Program-made: the position numbers and the translations under genes
The notes under the pieces: model-generated
Seen by the model: the letters and a program-made list of their open reading frames with translations, nothing else
The model's database searches: none
What the model was told of the DNA's origin: nothing
Shown: piece after piece, positions 27,195 to 35,515 of the stretch
Position numbering within the stretch: the first letter of the stretch is position 1
Layout of the letters: each line of letters begins with the position of its first letter
Source: Pseudomonadota bacterium
Lineage (GTDB): Bacteria; CALINM01
Reading direction: 5' to 3'
Assembly: GCA_026418415.1 (NCBI GenBank)
Contig: JAOABK010000016.1
Span: 1 to 38,894, forward strand
Length of the DNA stretch: 38,894 nucleotides

Positions 27195-28574
27195 ATGTCA
27201 ATAGGTAAAGTATTAGTTGTTGAGGATGAGAAAGGAATGCGGGACCTACTCTCCAGAGTATTAAAAAAGGAGGGATATGAAGTTTTTCTTGCAGAGGATG
27301 GTGAACAGGGTTATGAAAGCGCAAAGGAATTAGCACCTGACATCATTATTGCTGATTTGGATATGCCTGTTATGAATGGTATTGAAATGATAAAAAGGAT
27401 AAGGGCATTCGACCCAAATGCAACAATTATAATAATAACTGCTTATGCTTCTTTAGAATCAGCCATTGAAGCATTAAAACTTGGTGCCTATGACTATATA
27501 ATTAAACCTTTTAACATAGAAGAAATTAGAATTGCAGTCTCAAAAGCTTTTGAAAGAATTACACTAATAAACCAAAATAGATATCTAAAAGAGGAGCTGG
27601 ACAATAAACTCTTTTTTCCTGGAGTAATCGGGAAATCAGAAAAAATGAAACAAGTTATGGAATTAATAGATGCTGTATCAAAAACAGACTCAATAGTACT
27701 TATAGAAGGAGAAAGTGGTACTGGCAAAGAATTAGTTGCTCGAGCAATACATGAAAACAGTAATAGGAGAGAGAATCCTTTTATTATTTTAAATTGTGGT
27801 GCCCTTGCTGAAGGTGTCCTTGAAAGCGAACTTTTTGGACACGAAAGAGGCTCCTTCTCTGGAGCTATTGTTCAAAGGAAAGGTAGATTTGAATTGGCTC
27901 ATAAGGGGAGTTTGTTCATTGATGAAATTGGAGAATTACCACTTTCTGCTCAAACCAGACTTTTAAGGGTACTGCAGGAAAAAGAATTTGAAAGGGTGGG
28001 AGGTAATTTTCCAATAAAAGTTGACGTAAGGATAATTGCAGCAACTAACAAAAATTTAGAAAAGGAAGTCAAGGAACACAGGTTTAGAGAAGATCTCTTT
28101 TATAGACTCAACGTATTTAAAATTAACTTGCCACCATTAAGAGAACGAATTGAGGACATACCAGAATTTTGTAACTATTTTATATATAAATTTAACCGAC
28201 AGATGAATAAAAATATAAAGGGTGTATCGGAAGAAACAATGAAAATTTTCAAAAGTTATTATTGGCCTGGAAATATAAGAGAATTACAAAATGTAATTGA
28301 AAGAGCAGTAGTACTATGTAAAGGAGATATAATAACTCCAAGAGAAATACCTGATAACTTATCAAATAGAGAACAAAATATTTCTTATGATTTAAAGGAA
28401 GGTGAAAATTTAGAGACCTTTATTGACAGGATAGAAAAAGAATTTATTCTTAAAGCTCTAAAAAAAGCTGGTTATTCACAGACTAAAACTGCTGAAATAC
28501 TTGGGATTAAGAGAACAACCTTAAGGTATAAATTAGAAAAACACGGATTGCTTCATAAAACAATAGATAATTAA
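27195..28574 (+). CDS. NtrC-family sigma54-dependent response regulator
   Basis: The 459-residue protein has a receiver domain (phosphoacceptor Asp54, Lys104), an AAA+ domain (Walker A GESGTGKE at 172-179, Walker B around 238-249) and a C-terminal Fis-type helix-turn-helix (SQTKTAEILGIKRTTLRYKL). The sigma54-contact loop reads GSFSGA (219-224) instead of GAFTGA, with conservative changes that keep the hydroxyl residue and Phe. It should oligomerise on phosphorylation and open sigma54 promoters. One such promoter lies 23 bases beyond its stop, and a near-identical one at 37770, so these are its likely targets. No histidine kinase is encoded next to it. Confidence 0.93.
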   Translation: MSIGKVLVVEDEKGMRDLLSRVLKKEGYEVFLAEDGEQGYESAKELAPDIIIADLDMPVMNGIEMIKRIRAFDPNATIIIITAYASLESAIEALKLGAYDYIIKPFNIEEIRIAVSKAFERITLINQNRYLKEELDNKLFFPGVIGKSEKMKQVMELIDAVSKTDSIVLIEGESGTGKELVARAIHENSNRRENPFIILNCGALAEGVLESELFGHERGSFSGAIVQRKGRFELAHKGSLFIDEIGELPLSAQTRLLRVLQEKEFERVGGNFPIKVDVRIIAATNKNLEKEVKEHRFREDLFYRLNVFKINLPPLRERIEDIPEFCNYFIYKFNRQMNKNIKGVSEETMKIFKSYYWPGNIRELQNVIERAVVLCKGDIITPREIPDNLSNREQNISYDLKEGENLETFIDRIEKEFILKALKKAGYSQTKTAEILGIKRTTLRYKLEKHGLLHKTIDN

Positions 28575-28596
28575 TCACATTCCATCTTAAATTAAC

Positions 28597-28612
28597 TGGC
28601 ATTAAAATTGCT
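28597..28612 (+). promoter_or_regulatory. Sigma54 (-24/-12) promoter of the envelope cluster
   Basis: TGGCATTAAAATTGCT matches TGGCACRNNNNTTGCW except at one or two less-conserved positions, with GG and GC ten bases apart as required. The expected start, about 12 bases beyond the GC, is near 28623, just before the GTG at 28626. The cognate-type activator ends 23 bases upstream. The spacer and -12 element are identical to the site at 37770. Confidence 0.88.
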
Positions 28613-28625
28613 AAAATCGATTGAT

Positions 28626-29531
28626 GTGACAAAATTCTTTACTTTGATTCTAACCCTTCTTTTTATATTTTCTTGTAAGGGTAATTTTACAATCAATAAA
28701 CAATACTTACCAATTCATAAGGGTGTTTCAAGTAATAACTTTTACCAATTTTACGCAAGGGGTGGCGAAAGACATCTTAGTTTAATCGATTGGGGAGAGG
28801 ACTCCCTTCCCACTTCTGCAGGTTCTTGTCATCATGGAGGAGAAATCCTTCCTCCTCAAAAAGGTAGTATAAGAGCATACTTAAACGAAAAAAATCTGTT
28901 CTTAGATATATATTGGGATGACAAAACAAAGGATGTAAAAAACATTTTTTGGGATAGGAAGGAAAAGAAATGGAAAGACGGCAAAGATGATGGCATAGCA
29001 ATAATATTTAGCAAAAATCCTCAATTTGATTGTACAACTACTTGTCATATGTTAGATTGGAAAGTTGGTGATAGTAAATTTTCTTCAGATTATAGAATGT
29101 TTACAAAAGACAATACAGAATATCCATTAATAATACTCCGTTACAAAAAAACTAACAATAAACCCCTCTTAGCAATACTTGGAAAGGATGGAAAACTGAC
29201 TCCAAATAATGAACAAATTTACCATTTAAATTCAATCAAATTAGAAAAAACACCTTTAACATTACAATTATATCAAGCTATAAAAGAAGATAATCAACCA
29301 AAGATACCTCAAAATCATGATTTTTTTGTTTTAAATCCTAAAAATTCCTTTCTTAATGGTTTTATGGAATACAAATGGGGTAGATGGCATGCTAAAGTAG
29401 AAATTCCTATAGAAAAATTAAATCTCCTTTCAATTGAAAAAGATGATAAAATATATATAGCAATAGCAATATTTGATAATACACATGCAAACCATAGCAT
29501 AACTAAAACTTTTTATGCAACTTTAGAATGA
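28626..29531 (+). CDS. Lipoprotein resembling ethylbenzene-dehydrogenase-type haem-binding proteins
   Basis: From GTG 28626 the protein has 301 residues and a lipoprotein signal (MTKFFTLILTLLFIFSC, Cys17). A TTG at 28608 lies inside the sigma54 promoter, so it cannot be the start. The body suggests the beta-rich haem-binding fold of the ethylbenzene/DMSO dehydrogenase gamma-subunit type (GSIRAYLNEKNLFLDIYWDD, WKDGKDDGIAIIFS, WHAKVEIPIEKL). SCHHGG (Cys68) and CTTTCH (136-141) are possible haem or metal ligands; the second is a c-haem-like motif with one extra residue. It is the first gene of the sigma54 unit and probably an outer envelope redox protein. Family assignment is moderate. Confidence 0.7.
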   Translation: MTKFFTLILTLLFIFSCKGNFTINKQYLPIHKGVSSNNFYQFYARGGERHLSLIDWGEDSLPTSAGSCHHGGEILPPQKGSIRAYLNEKNLFLDIYWDDKTKDVKNIFWDRKEKKWKDGKDDGIAIIFSKNPQFDCTTTCHMLDWKVGDSKFSSDYRMFTKDNTEYPLIILRYKKTNNKPLLAILGKDGKLTPNNEQIYHLNSIKLEKTPLTLQLYQAIKEDNQPKIPQNHDFFVLNPKNSFLNGFMEYKWGRWHAKVEIPIEKLNLLSIEKDDKIYIAIAIFDNTHANHSITKTFYATLE

Positions 29532-29540
29532 GGAGTGAAT

Positions 29541-30266
29541 ATGCGTAAATTACTTATTCTTCTGATTCCATTATTCATCATTACCTGTAACAAAAAAGAT
29601 CAAAAATCAACCATAACAGGTACAATTTATCAGGCCATGCCATCCTTTTATGTTTACATCTATAAAGAGAATATGGACTTAAAAGGTCCAGCTTTTGCTG
29701 AAACTATTTCAGATAAAGATGGGAATTTTTCAATCCAGTTACCACCAGGAAAATACTTTTTAGTAGCAAGAATGAGAAGCAGTGGTGACATAGCGGGACC
29801 TCTTGAGGTTGGTGACTTTAAAAGTGAAGTAATAGGACCTATTACAATTGACGAAGAGGGCAAGATAATAAAACAAGACATTAAAGTTTTTAAAAAGACC
29901 GGAGAAAACAAAGATATAGCAATATTAGAGAATAAGAACCAATCAAAAACTGGTATAAGCGGTACAATTTATGATGCTGAAGGAAAACCTGTATCTGGTG
30001 CAAGAGTTCACGTATATGATCATGTACAAATGTCTGAACGTCCTAAATTTGTATCAAGCCCTACTGGTCCAGATGGTAAATATATTATCTATCTTCCTAA
30101 AGGAGGCACATATTACTTAGCTGCAAGAGATAAATTTGGAGGCCCACCTAAAGTCGGCGATCTTTATGGTAGATATGATAAAGGCACCATTGAACCTTCA
30201 GGGGTTATTGTAAAGGATAATGAAATCTTGAAAAATATCGATATTACAATTCACAGGGTGTGGTAA
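29541..30266 (+). CDS. Lipoprotein with two carboxypeptidase-regulatory-like beta domains
   Basis: I choose ATG 29541 (AGGAG at 29531-29535) over a GTG six bases earlier, giving 241 residues with a signal ending IITC (Cys16), a somewhat imperfect lipobox. Two related repeats follow: TGTIYQAMPSFYVYIYKEN with DKDGNFSIQLPPGKYFLVAR, and SGTIYDAEGKPVSGARVHVYD with GPDGKYIIYLPKGGTYYLAAR. Both repeats also share a G-P-x-x-V-G-D tail. These are transthyretin-like carboxypeptidase regulatory folds, usually structural or ligand-binding modules on the cell surface. It lies 9 bases after the previous gene and directly before the next. Confidence 0.8.
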   Translation: MRKLLILLIPLFIITCNKKDQKSTITGTIYQAMPSFYVYIYKENMDLKGPAFAETISDKDGNFSIQLPPGKYFLVARMRSSGDIAGPLEVGDFKSEVIGPITIDEEGKIIKQDIKVFKKTGENKDIAILENKNQSKTGISGTIYDAEGKPVSGARVHVYDHVQMSERPKFVSSPTGPDGKYIIYLPKGGTYYLAARDKFGGPPKVGDLYGRYDKGTIEPSGVIVKDNEILKNIDITIHRVW

Positions 30267-31175
30267 ATGAAAAAACTATTGATCTTAATCTTTTTTTCGC
30301 TATTCTTTGCATGCGGTCCCAAAATTTCAGAAATTGAAAAATATTCCTCCGGCGCCAAAAAGGGAGATTTAAGAGATATCAAGAAATTAATTCAACTTTT
30401 AGAACACCCCGATGAGGATATAAAAGTGAAAGCCTATCAAGGGCTTATTAATATACCAGACAATGCTAAAGCAAAAACAATTGAATTAACCATAAATTTA
30501 TTAAAGAAAAATTTTGATAATGCGACAAGAGAGTTCGCTATAGGTTTATTAGGTAAATTCAAAGCAAAATCTTCAGTACCAGTCCTTATCCAAATTTCAA
30601 AAGATAAGAATTTTAAAAGAAGATATGTTGTTTTCTCAGCTTTAGGTGAAATTCAAGATGAAACAGCATTAGATGCTATAATTGATGGACTTAAAGATGA
30701 AAAAGAAGATGTTAGAAAATATGCATCAAGAGCCCTTATTAAAATAGGCCCCAAAGCTATTCCCAAAATGATGGAGAGATATGTGAAGGAAGACGAAAAC
30801 ACAAAGGGATATTTAATTAGAGCCTTCGGAGAATTAAGAAATAACGCCCCTGAAGATCTTTTAATAAATGATTTAAATGGTCCAAATAAATATGATGTTA
30901 TTTGGGCTCTTGGTAAAACGGGCTCAAAAAAATCCCTGCCCTATTTAATAAATCTTCTTAATTCAGATGATTACAAGGTAAGGGTTCAGGTTTGTCAGGC
31001 CTTAGGAGATTTAAACCAACCAGATGCAATACCTTACCTTAGAAAGGCATTAAAGGACAAAGAGGTACTCGTTAGAGAGTGGGCAGCAAGATCTTTAGAA
31101 GTACTTACTGGAGAGAGAACATACTATATTGACCAACAAGGAAAATATGCTCTACCGTATAACATCTATCATTAG
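30267..31175 (+). CDS. HEAT-repeat lipoprotein
   Basis: The 302-residue protein begins with a lipoprotein signal ending LFFAC (Cys16). It then holds about seven HEAT/PBS-lyase-type repeats of 30-35 residues, such as IIDGLKDEKEDVRKYASRAL, LPYLINLLNSDDYKVRVQVC and PYLRKALKDKEVLVREWAAR. Such repeats form a curved helical scaffold for protein binding, so it probably organises a complex on the periplasmic side. ATG follows the previous stop with no gap. Its end overlaps the next gene by 29 bases. Confidence 0.88.
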   Translation: MKKLLILIFFSLFFACGPKISEIEKYSSGAKKGDLRDIKKLIQLLEHPDEDIKVKAYQGLINIPDNAKAKTIELTINLLKKNFDNATREFAIGLLGKFKAKSSVPVLIQISKDKNFKRRYVVFSALGEIQDETALDAIIDGLKDEKEDVRKYASRALIKIGPKAIPKMMERYVKEDENTKGYLIRAFGELRNNAPEDLLINDLNGPNKYDVIWALGKTGSKKSLPYLINLLNSDDYKVRVQVCQALGDLNQPDAIPYLRKALKDKEVLVREWAARSLEVLTGERTYYIDQQGKYALPYNIYH

Positions 31176-32406
31176 GAAGTTTGTATTAATTTTTACAATT
31201 TTCCTGATCTATAACGGTCTAAATATTTATGCTAAAGATCAAAATGAAATTTTATATATGTATGCAAATATGACAAACTTCTCTTTCTGGCTTATATTTC
31301 TTATGGGAAGCATTCTTCTTTCACCAATTGGTAGGGTTTTCTGTGCAATTTGTCCAGTTGGTGAAGTAAATTTTTTAACTTCACGATGGGGCTTAAAAAA
31401 AAGAATTTATTTTAATTTAAGTTTTCTACAAGGTATAGCAATGTTACTTCTCTTTTTACTTGTAATTACATTACATATATCAAGACATCCTCATTATACT
31501 TCTTTGCTAATTTCTACAGTTTTAATGACCGCTCTTATTCTTGGGCTATTGTTCAGGGGTAATATATTTTGTCTCCATTTATGTCCAGCAAATGGTTTTT
31601 TAAAATTTTATTCAAAATTTTCTTTTCTTAAGATTATTTGTAATGGGGATGTAAAAGTTGGATCACCATGCATGGTCTTTTTAAATCCCTGTAACCACCA
31701 AAGAGAAAATTGTCATATCTGTTTGCGGTGTTTTGAAAATAGCGAAGGACTAAAAGTCTCTTTTAAAAAACCAGAAACAAATTTCACTCCCCTTTCCATT
31801 AATGATTTTTTTATTTTTTCAATACTCTTTGGTTTGACAATCATGGCGTTCATTAGAGTTGTTCGTAATATAAGAGAGATATTCGTTTATCCTCCCTATA
31901 TATTTAGTCAAATTTTAAACATAGATGAAAAATATATCATTTACTTAGTAGTTTTTTTTGGTGTAATAATTTATCCAATAATTTTTATTCTTTTAGTTAG
32001 TTTTTTGAAAAAAGTATTCATAAAAGATAGCTTGAAAAACATTATAAGTGAAACAATTACCTATTTAATTCTACCATTATTTTCAGTGCATTTAATACTT
32101 GCTCTAATTAAACTTAATGCAAGACTGGGTTTTCTGCCATATGTAATAAACGACCCATCTGGAAAAGATACTATTATGCTGTATCAAATGAAGAAAATTG
32201 GAATTCCCTACGACTTAATACCAATTGATATTATGAAATATATAATTTTATTTTTGCCATTAATAACACTCTTTTGTGCTTATTTTATATTCTTTAAAGG
32301 TAAGAATTATTCAATAAGAGACTTTATAAATATGATTTTAATCATTATTTTCTTTATTTTTATTGAAATTTGCATACTAATGTGGTTGTTTAAGGGAATA
32401 ACATGA
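31147..32406 (+). CDS. Membrane polyferredoxin of the NapH/NosR/CcoG type
   Basis: ATG 31147 with AAGGA four bases upstream gives 419 residues; a start at 31129 would have no such site. About ten hydrophobic helices are present. Cysteine motifs are FCAICP, FCLHLCP and CHICLRC, with further Cys in GSPCMVFLNPC. This pattern is that of membrane proteins which pass electrons across the inner membrane to periplasmic reductases or maturation factors. It lacks the periplasmic FMN domain of true NosR, and the last half (four to five helices) is unlike NapH. A direct partner could be the haem-like lipoprotein at 28626. Confidence 0.8.
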   Translation: MLYRITSIIRKFVLIFTIFLIYNGLNIYAKDQNEILYMYANMTNFSFWLIFLMGSILLSPIGRVFCAICPVGEVNFLTSRWGLKKRIYFNLSFLQGIAMLLLFLLVITLHISRHPHYTSLLISTVLMTALILGLLFRGNIFCLHLCPANGFLKFYSKFSFLKIICNGDVKVGSPCMVFLNPCNHQRENCHICLRCFENSEGLKVSFKKPETNFTPLSINDFFIFSILFGLTIMAFIRVVRNIREIFVYPPYIFSQILNIDEKYIIYLVVFFGVIIYPIIFILLVSFLKKVFIKDSLKNIISETITYLILPLFSVHLILALIKLNARLGFLPYVINDPSGKDTIMLYQMKKIGIPYDLIPIDIMKYIILFLPLITLFCAYFIFFKGKNYSIRDFINMILIIIFFIFIEICILMWLFKGIT

Positions 32407-32885
32407 AAAAATTTATTATAATAATTCTTATAAACTTGTTTTTTTCTGTACCATCTAAAGCCTGCTTTGGTCCAGAATTAATCATTGGATATCAACAGGA
32501 TAGTCAAGAACACTATATATCCGCTATCCTTCTTGAACTCTACATTAAAGAAAAGACTGGGGTTGGAGCAAAAATACAGCAAGTTTCAAACAATAATATT
32601 TTAATCCTTTTGAAAGAAGAAAAAGTTGATATCATACTTTATGAAGGTTCATTAAACTTTAACAATTTAACTAAAAAGGAAATGACAAATGATAAAAAGC
32701 TTTTCCTCTATTATAGAACAAAAATTAAAGAAGATCTTCGATTCACTACCGTTATGGAAGCGATAGATAGACTTTCAAAACACTTAAACTCCGATGATAT
32801 TTTCAGGTTAACTCAAAAGATCGGAAATCAAAAACAGGAAAGACGAATTATTAAAGAATTTCTAATGCAAAGAGGCCTTTGGTGA
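32403..32885 (+). CDS. Small periplasmic protein resembling one lobe of quaternary-amine binding proteins
   Basis: The 160-residue protein has a signal peptide (MKKFIIIILINLFFSVPSKA, then Cys21). The mature N-terminus (ELIIGYQQDSQEHYISAILLELYIKEKTG, read to VDIILYEG) looks like the first strands of OpuAC/OsmF-type solute-binding proteins. The C-terminus (MEAIDRLSKHLNSDDIFRLT with REFLMQRGLW-like end) resembles their final helices. The central lobe, about 120 residues in the family, is missing, so it is a one-lobe version that probably does not clamp a ligand in the usual way. It overlaps its neighbours by 4 bases on both sides. The relationship is by eye. Confidence 0.6.
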   Translation: MKKFIIIILINLFFSVPSKACFGPELIIGYQQDSQEHYISAILLELYIKEKTGVGAKIQQVSNNNILILLKEEKVDIILYEGSLNFNNLTKKEMTNDKKLFLYYRTKIKEDLRFTTVMEAIDRLSKHLNSDDIFRLTQKIGNQKQERRIIKEFLMQRGLW

Positions 32886-33652
32886 GAATTTTTTTATTTT
32901 TATTATTTTTCTTACCCGGCTGTATAGGTATTCTCAAAGATAATGAGAATAATATTTATGGTGGAATTCTCAATAAAAATACCATCTGGAAAGGCACAAT
33001 AACCATTGAAAAAGATTTACTTATACCCCAAAATGTAGAATTAAAAATTGAAAAGGGTACTAAGATTCTTTTAAAACGTTCTGAAAGCACAAGGACAGAA
33101 CCAATCTTTCTTCAACCTGAAACGGAAATACTTGTTCGTGGGAAATTATATGCAACGGGGAACAAGAATAAACCAATTCTCTTTATCTCCGGAGAAAAAG
33201 AGGTATCTCCAAAGGACTGGGGAGGATTGGTTTTAGATGGTGGCAGGATCGAACTTTCTAATGTTATAATAAAAGATGCATCAACTGCTATCTTAGCCAT
33301 AGATGGAAATATAAAAATTACAGATTGTATATTTGAGAACAACAATTATGGATTTGTTGCTTTAGAAAATTCACAGGGAAGTTTAGAAAACTGTATTATC
33401 AAAAAAAATAAATCTGGAATTATTATTAACAACGATAAAATCATACTTAAAAACATTAAAGTTACTGAAAATGAAGAAGGAATGATTATTAAAAAAATTA
33501 ATGGTAAATCATCTGGTTTTGAAATATTTAGAAACGATACAGGATTAGTTATCCCCTTAAATTATTTAAACTTCTTCATAGAGGACAATAAAATTTATGA
33601 AAATAAAAAAAATGTTTTTTTATTTGATACTGACATTAACTTTAACCAGTAA
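32882..33652 (+). CDS. NosD-like right-handed beta-helix lipoprotein
   Basis: GTG 32882 (GTGA overlap, AGAGG six bases upstream) gives 256 residues with a perfect lipobox LPGC (Cys14). It opens with a beta-helix cap region (IWKGTITIEKDLLIPQNVELKIEKGTKI is the pattern) and then repeats such as IELSNVIIKDASTAILAIDG, IKITDCIFENNNYGFVALEN and LENCIIKKNKSGIIIN. Each turn is about 22 residues. NosD-type proteins act periplasmically in copper-sulfur centre assembly of N2O reductase, but many relatives have other roles. It is the first of three beta-helix proteins in the cluster. Confidence 0.82.
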   Translation: MRIFLFLLFFLPGCIGILKDNENNIYGGILNKNTIWKGTITIEKDLLIPQNVELKIEKGTKILLKRSESTRTEPIFLQPETEILVRGKLYATGNKNKPILFISGEKEVSPKDWGGLVLDGGRIELSNVIIKDASTAILAIDGNIKITDCIFENNNYGFVALENSQGSLENCIIKKNKSGIIINNDKIILKNIKVTENEEGMIIKKINGKSSGFEIFRNDTGLVIPLNYLNFFIEDNKIYENKKNVFLFDTDINFNQ

Positions 33653-34625
33653 AGTATCGGCAAATTTGTACTCAAATGTAATAATAGAAAATACAACCTT
33701 AGAGGGGAATAATACCTTTTCAGAGAAGGTATATATTAAGGGTAGAGTTACTGTTTCAGAAGGCTCAAAACTTACAATAAGGGAAGGCACCAAAGTAATA
33801 TTTCTATTTATAGATGAAGAAAAAGATAACATAGGTGAAAGTGAGATCTTAAGTCAAGGCAAAATAGAAATAATGGGAACAAAAGAAAATCCAGTAATTT
33901 TTGAATCAGATAGAAAACATAAAGGTTCATGGCTGGGATTAAGTATTATGAATGTAGATGAACCGAATATAATTAAAAATGCAGTTTTTCAAGATAGCTA
34001 TATGGCTTTACATGCCCATTTTTCTAACTTAAATATTGAAAATTGTATTTTTAAAAATAATTACAGGGGATTCCAGAGTCAGGAAGGGAAAATACGAATA
34101 ACTAACACAAAATTTTTTAATAATGATACCGCCTTACAGTTTAGAAACTCCAGTGCTCTTTTAAAAGATATAGAAATCTGGGACAACAAAGGAGGATTAA
34201 ACTTTCTTTATAGTGAAGCAGATATAGAAAATATTAAAGTACATAAAAACATTCTTTTTAATGTAAAAATTCGTCACTCAAAGGCAAAATTTAAACATAT
34301 CCAAGTATATGAGAGTCTTCAAAACTTCTATTCTAAAAACTCACAAATAGAAATAGATGATATTTTATCAGCTAATTCAAATTTAAGAGGTTTATCTTTT
34401 GAAGAATCGGAAATAAAAATAACAAAAGCAAGAATAAAGGATAATTCCTTAGATGGCATATCCCTTGATAACTCTAATCTCTGGTGTAATGAAGTAATTT
34501 ATAATAATAATGCAAGGTATGATGTTTATATAAAAGGAAAATCTGCTATCTCTAATGCTTGTTTGAAGGATATTAAGAGGGAAAAAATATTTGGAGTTAA
34601 GGATGATTTTTCGTCAGAACATTAA
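33597..34625 (+). CDS. NosD-like right-handed beta-helix protein, secreted
   Basis: The 342-residue protein has a cleavable signal (KIKKMFFYLILTLTLTSKVSA) and a long beta-helix of about 12 turns, for example LNIENCIFKNNYRGFQSQEG, IRITNTKFFNNDTALQFRN and IEIDDILSANSNLRGLSFEE. It is longer than the other two relatives. The start ATG 33597 lies 56 bases inside the preceding gene, an unusually large overlap; ATG 33612 is an alternative but would lose the basic n-region. The first repeats resemble those of the gene at 32882 and point to a duplicated family. Confidence 0.8.
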   Translation: MKIKKMFFYLILTLTLTSKVSANLYSNVIIENTTLEGNNTFSEKVYIKGRVTVSEGSKLTIREGTKVIFLFIDEEKDNIGESEILSQGKIEIMGTKENPVIFESDRKHKGSWLGLSIMNVDEPNIIKNAVFQDSYMALHAHFSNLNIENCIFKNNYRGFQSQEGKIRITNTKFFNNDTALQFRNSSALLKDIEIWDNKGGLNFLYSEADIENIKVHKNILFNVKIRHSKAKFKHIQVYESLQNFYSKNSQIEIDDILSANSNLRGLSFEESEIKITKARIKDNSLDGISLDNSNLWCNEVIYNNNARYDVYIKGKSAISNACLKDIKREKIFGVKDDFSSEH

Positions 34626-35514
34626 AAATTTGACAATATTTCTTCTTTTTGCTTTTTTAACTACCCTTTCTTGTAGTAGTGAAAAAAATAAAACATTCAA
34701 AATTGGGTATATGATATGTAATAGCCCCAAAGAAACTGAAGAAAGATTCTTAGCGCTTAACGCCTATTTAGAAAGGGAAACTGGTTATAAATTCAAGTTC
34801 TATGCAGTTGATACTGTTGATTTTGAAGAGGCTTATAAAAGAGAAAATTTTGATTTTATTCATACAAACCCAGTGCTTTACATAATATTAAATGAATCCT
34901 ACGGATTAGTACCAATGGTTGCAGAAAAAAACGGCATTTATGGCGCAAGAACCTTTGGAACTATAATCGTAAAAAAGGATAGCAATATCAAAAACATTTC
35001 AGATTTAAAAAATAAAAAAATGATCTTTGGACCAACCTTCGCTCCTTTCGGCTATATAACGCAGTTATACATCCTTTTAAAAAATGGGATAGACCCATAT
35101 AAAGATTTAAAGACAATTTATCAACCCCACCATTCGTTTCAACATGAGAAAATCATTTACGGGGTCTGGTTTGGTGCTTATGATGCTGGCACAGCACCTT
35201 TTTTAGATTTAGAAGAGATGGACAAAGAGGGAAAAATCAAGTTAGATGAAGATTTTAGGATTATTGCAAAATCAGAACTTCTTCCCTATTGTACCTTTTC
35301 GGCTAATAAAAAACTACCCACTGAGGTAATAGAAAAGGTAAAAAAAGCCCTTTTAAAAATTAATAGGGATACAACAGTGGAGATAAACAATGAGAGAGTT
35401 AATATATTCAAAAAAGCAAAGATCGATGGGTATGAAGAGATTAATGACAAAGATTATGACAAAATGAGAGAGATTCTCAAGTTCATTAATTTTCCGCCCT
35501 ATCAAAAGTTTTAA
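34603..35514 (+). CDS. PhnD-like phosphate/phosphonate-type solute-binding lipoprotein
   Basis: ATG 34603, with GGAG six bases upstream, gives 303 residues; a TTG four codons earlier is less likely. The signal ends LTTLSC (Cys24), a probable lipobox. The mature part matches the PhnD-like binding fold: FKIGYMICNSPKETEERFLAL, ENFDFIHTNPVLYIIL, YGARTFGTIIVKKDSNI, ISDLKNKKMIFGPTFAPFGY and GVWFGAYDAGTAPF. Both lobes are present. No ABC permease or ATPase is encoded in the cluster, so it may be a sensor or a scavenging protein rather than a transporter part. The ligand is unknown, perhaps an oxyanion. Confidence 0.8.
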   Translation: MIFRQNIKNLTIFLLFAFLTTLSCSSEKNKTFKIGYMICNSPKETEERFLALNAYLERETGYKFKFYAVDTVDFEEAYKRENFDFIHTNPVLYIILNESYGLVPMVAEKNGIYGARTFGTIIVKKDSNIKNISDLKNKKMIFGPTFAPFGYITQLYILLKNGIDPYKDLKTIYQPHHSFQHEKIIYGVWFGAYDAGTAPFLDLEEMDKEGKIKLDEDFRIIAKSELLPYCTFSANKKLPTEVIEKVKKALLKINRDTTVEINNERVNIFKKAKIDGYEEINDKDYDKMREILKFINFPPYQKF

Positions 35515-35515
35515 T

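Noticed and set aside
28608-28625. TTG at 28608 as start of the haem-like lipoprotein
   Set aside because: It lies inside the -12 element of the sigma54 promoter, upstream of any possible transcript; GTG 28626 gives a proper lipoprotein signal.
31129-31146. Earlier start for the membrane polyferredoxin
   Set aside because: No ribosome site there; AAGGA four bases before ATG 31147 decides the start.
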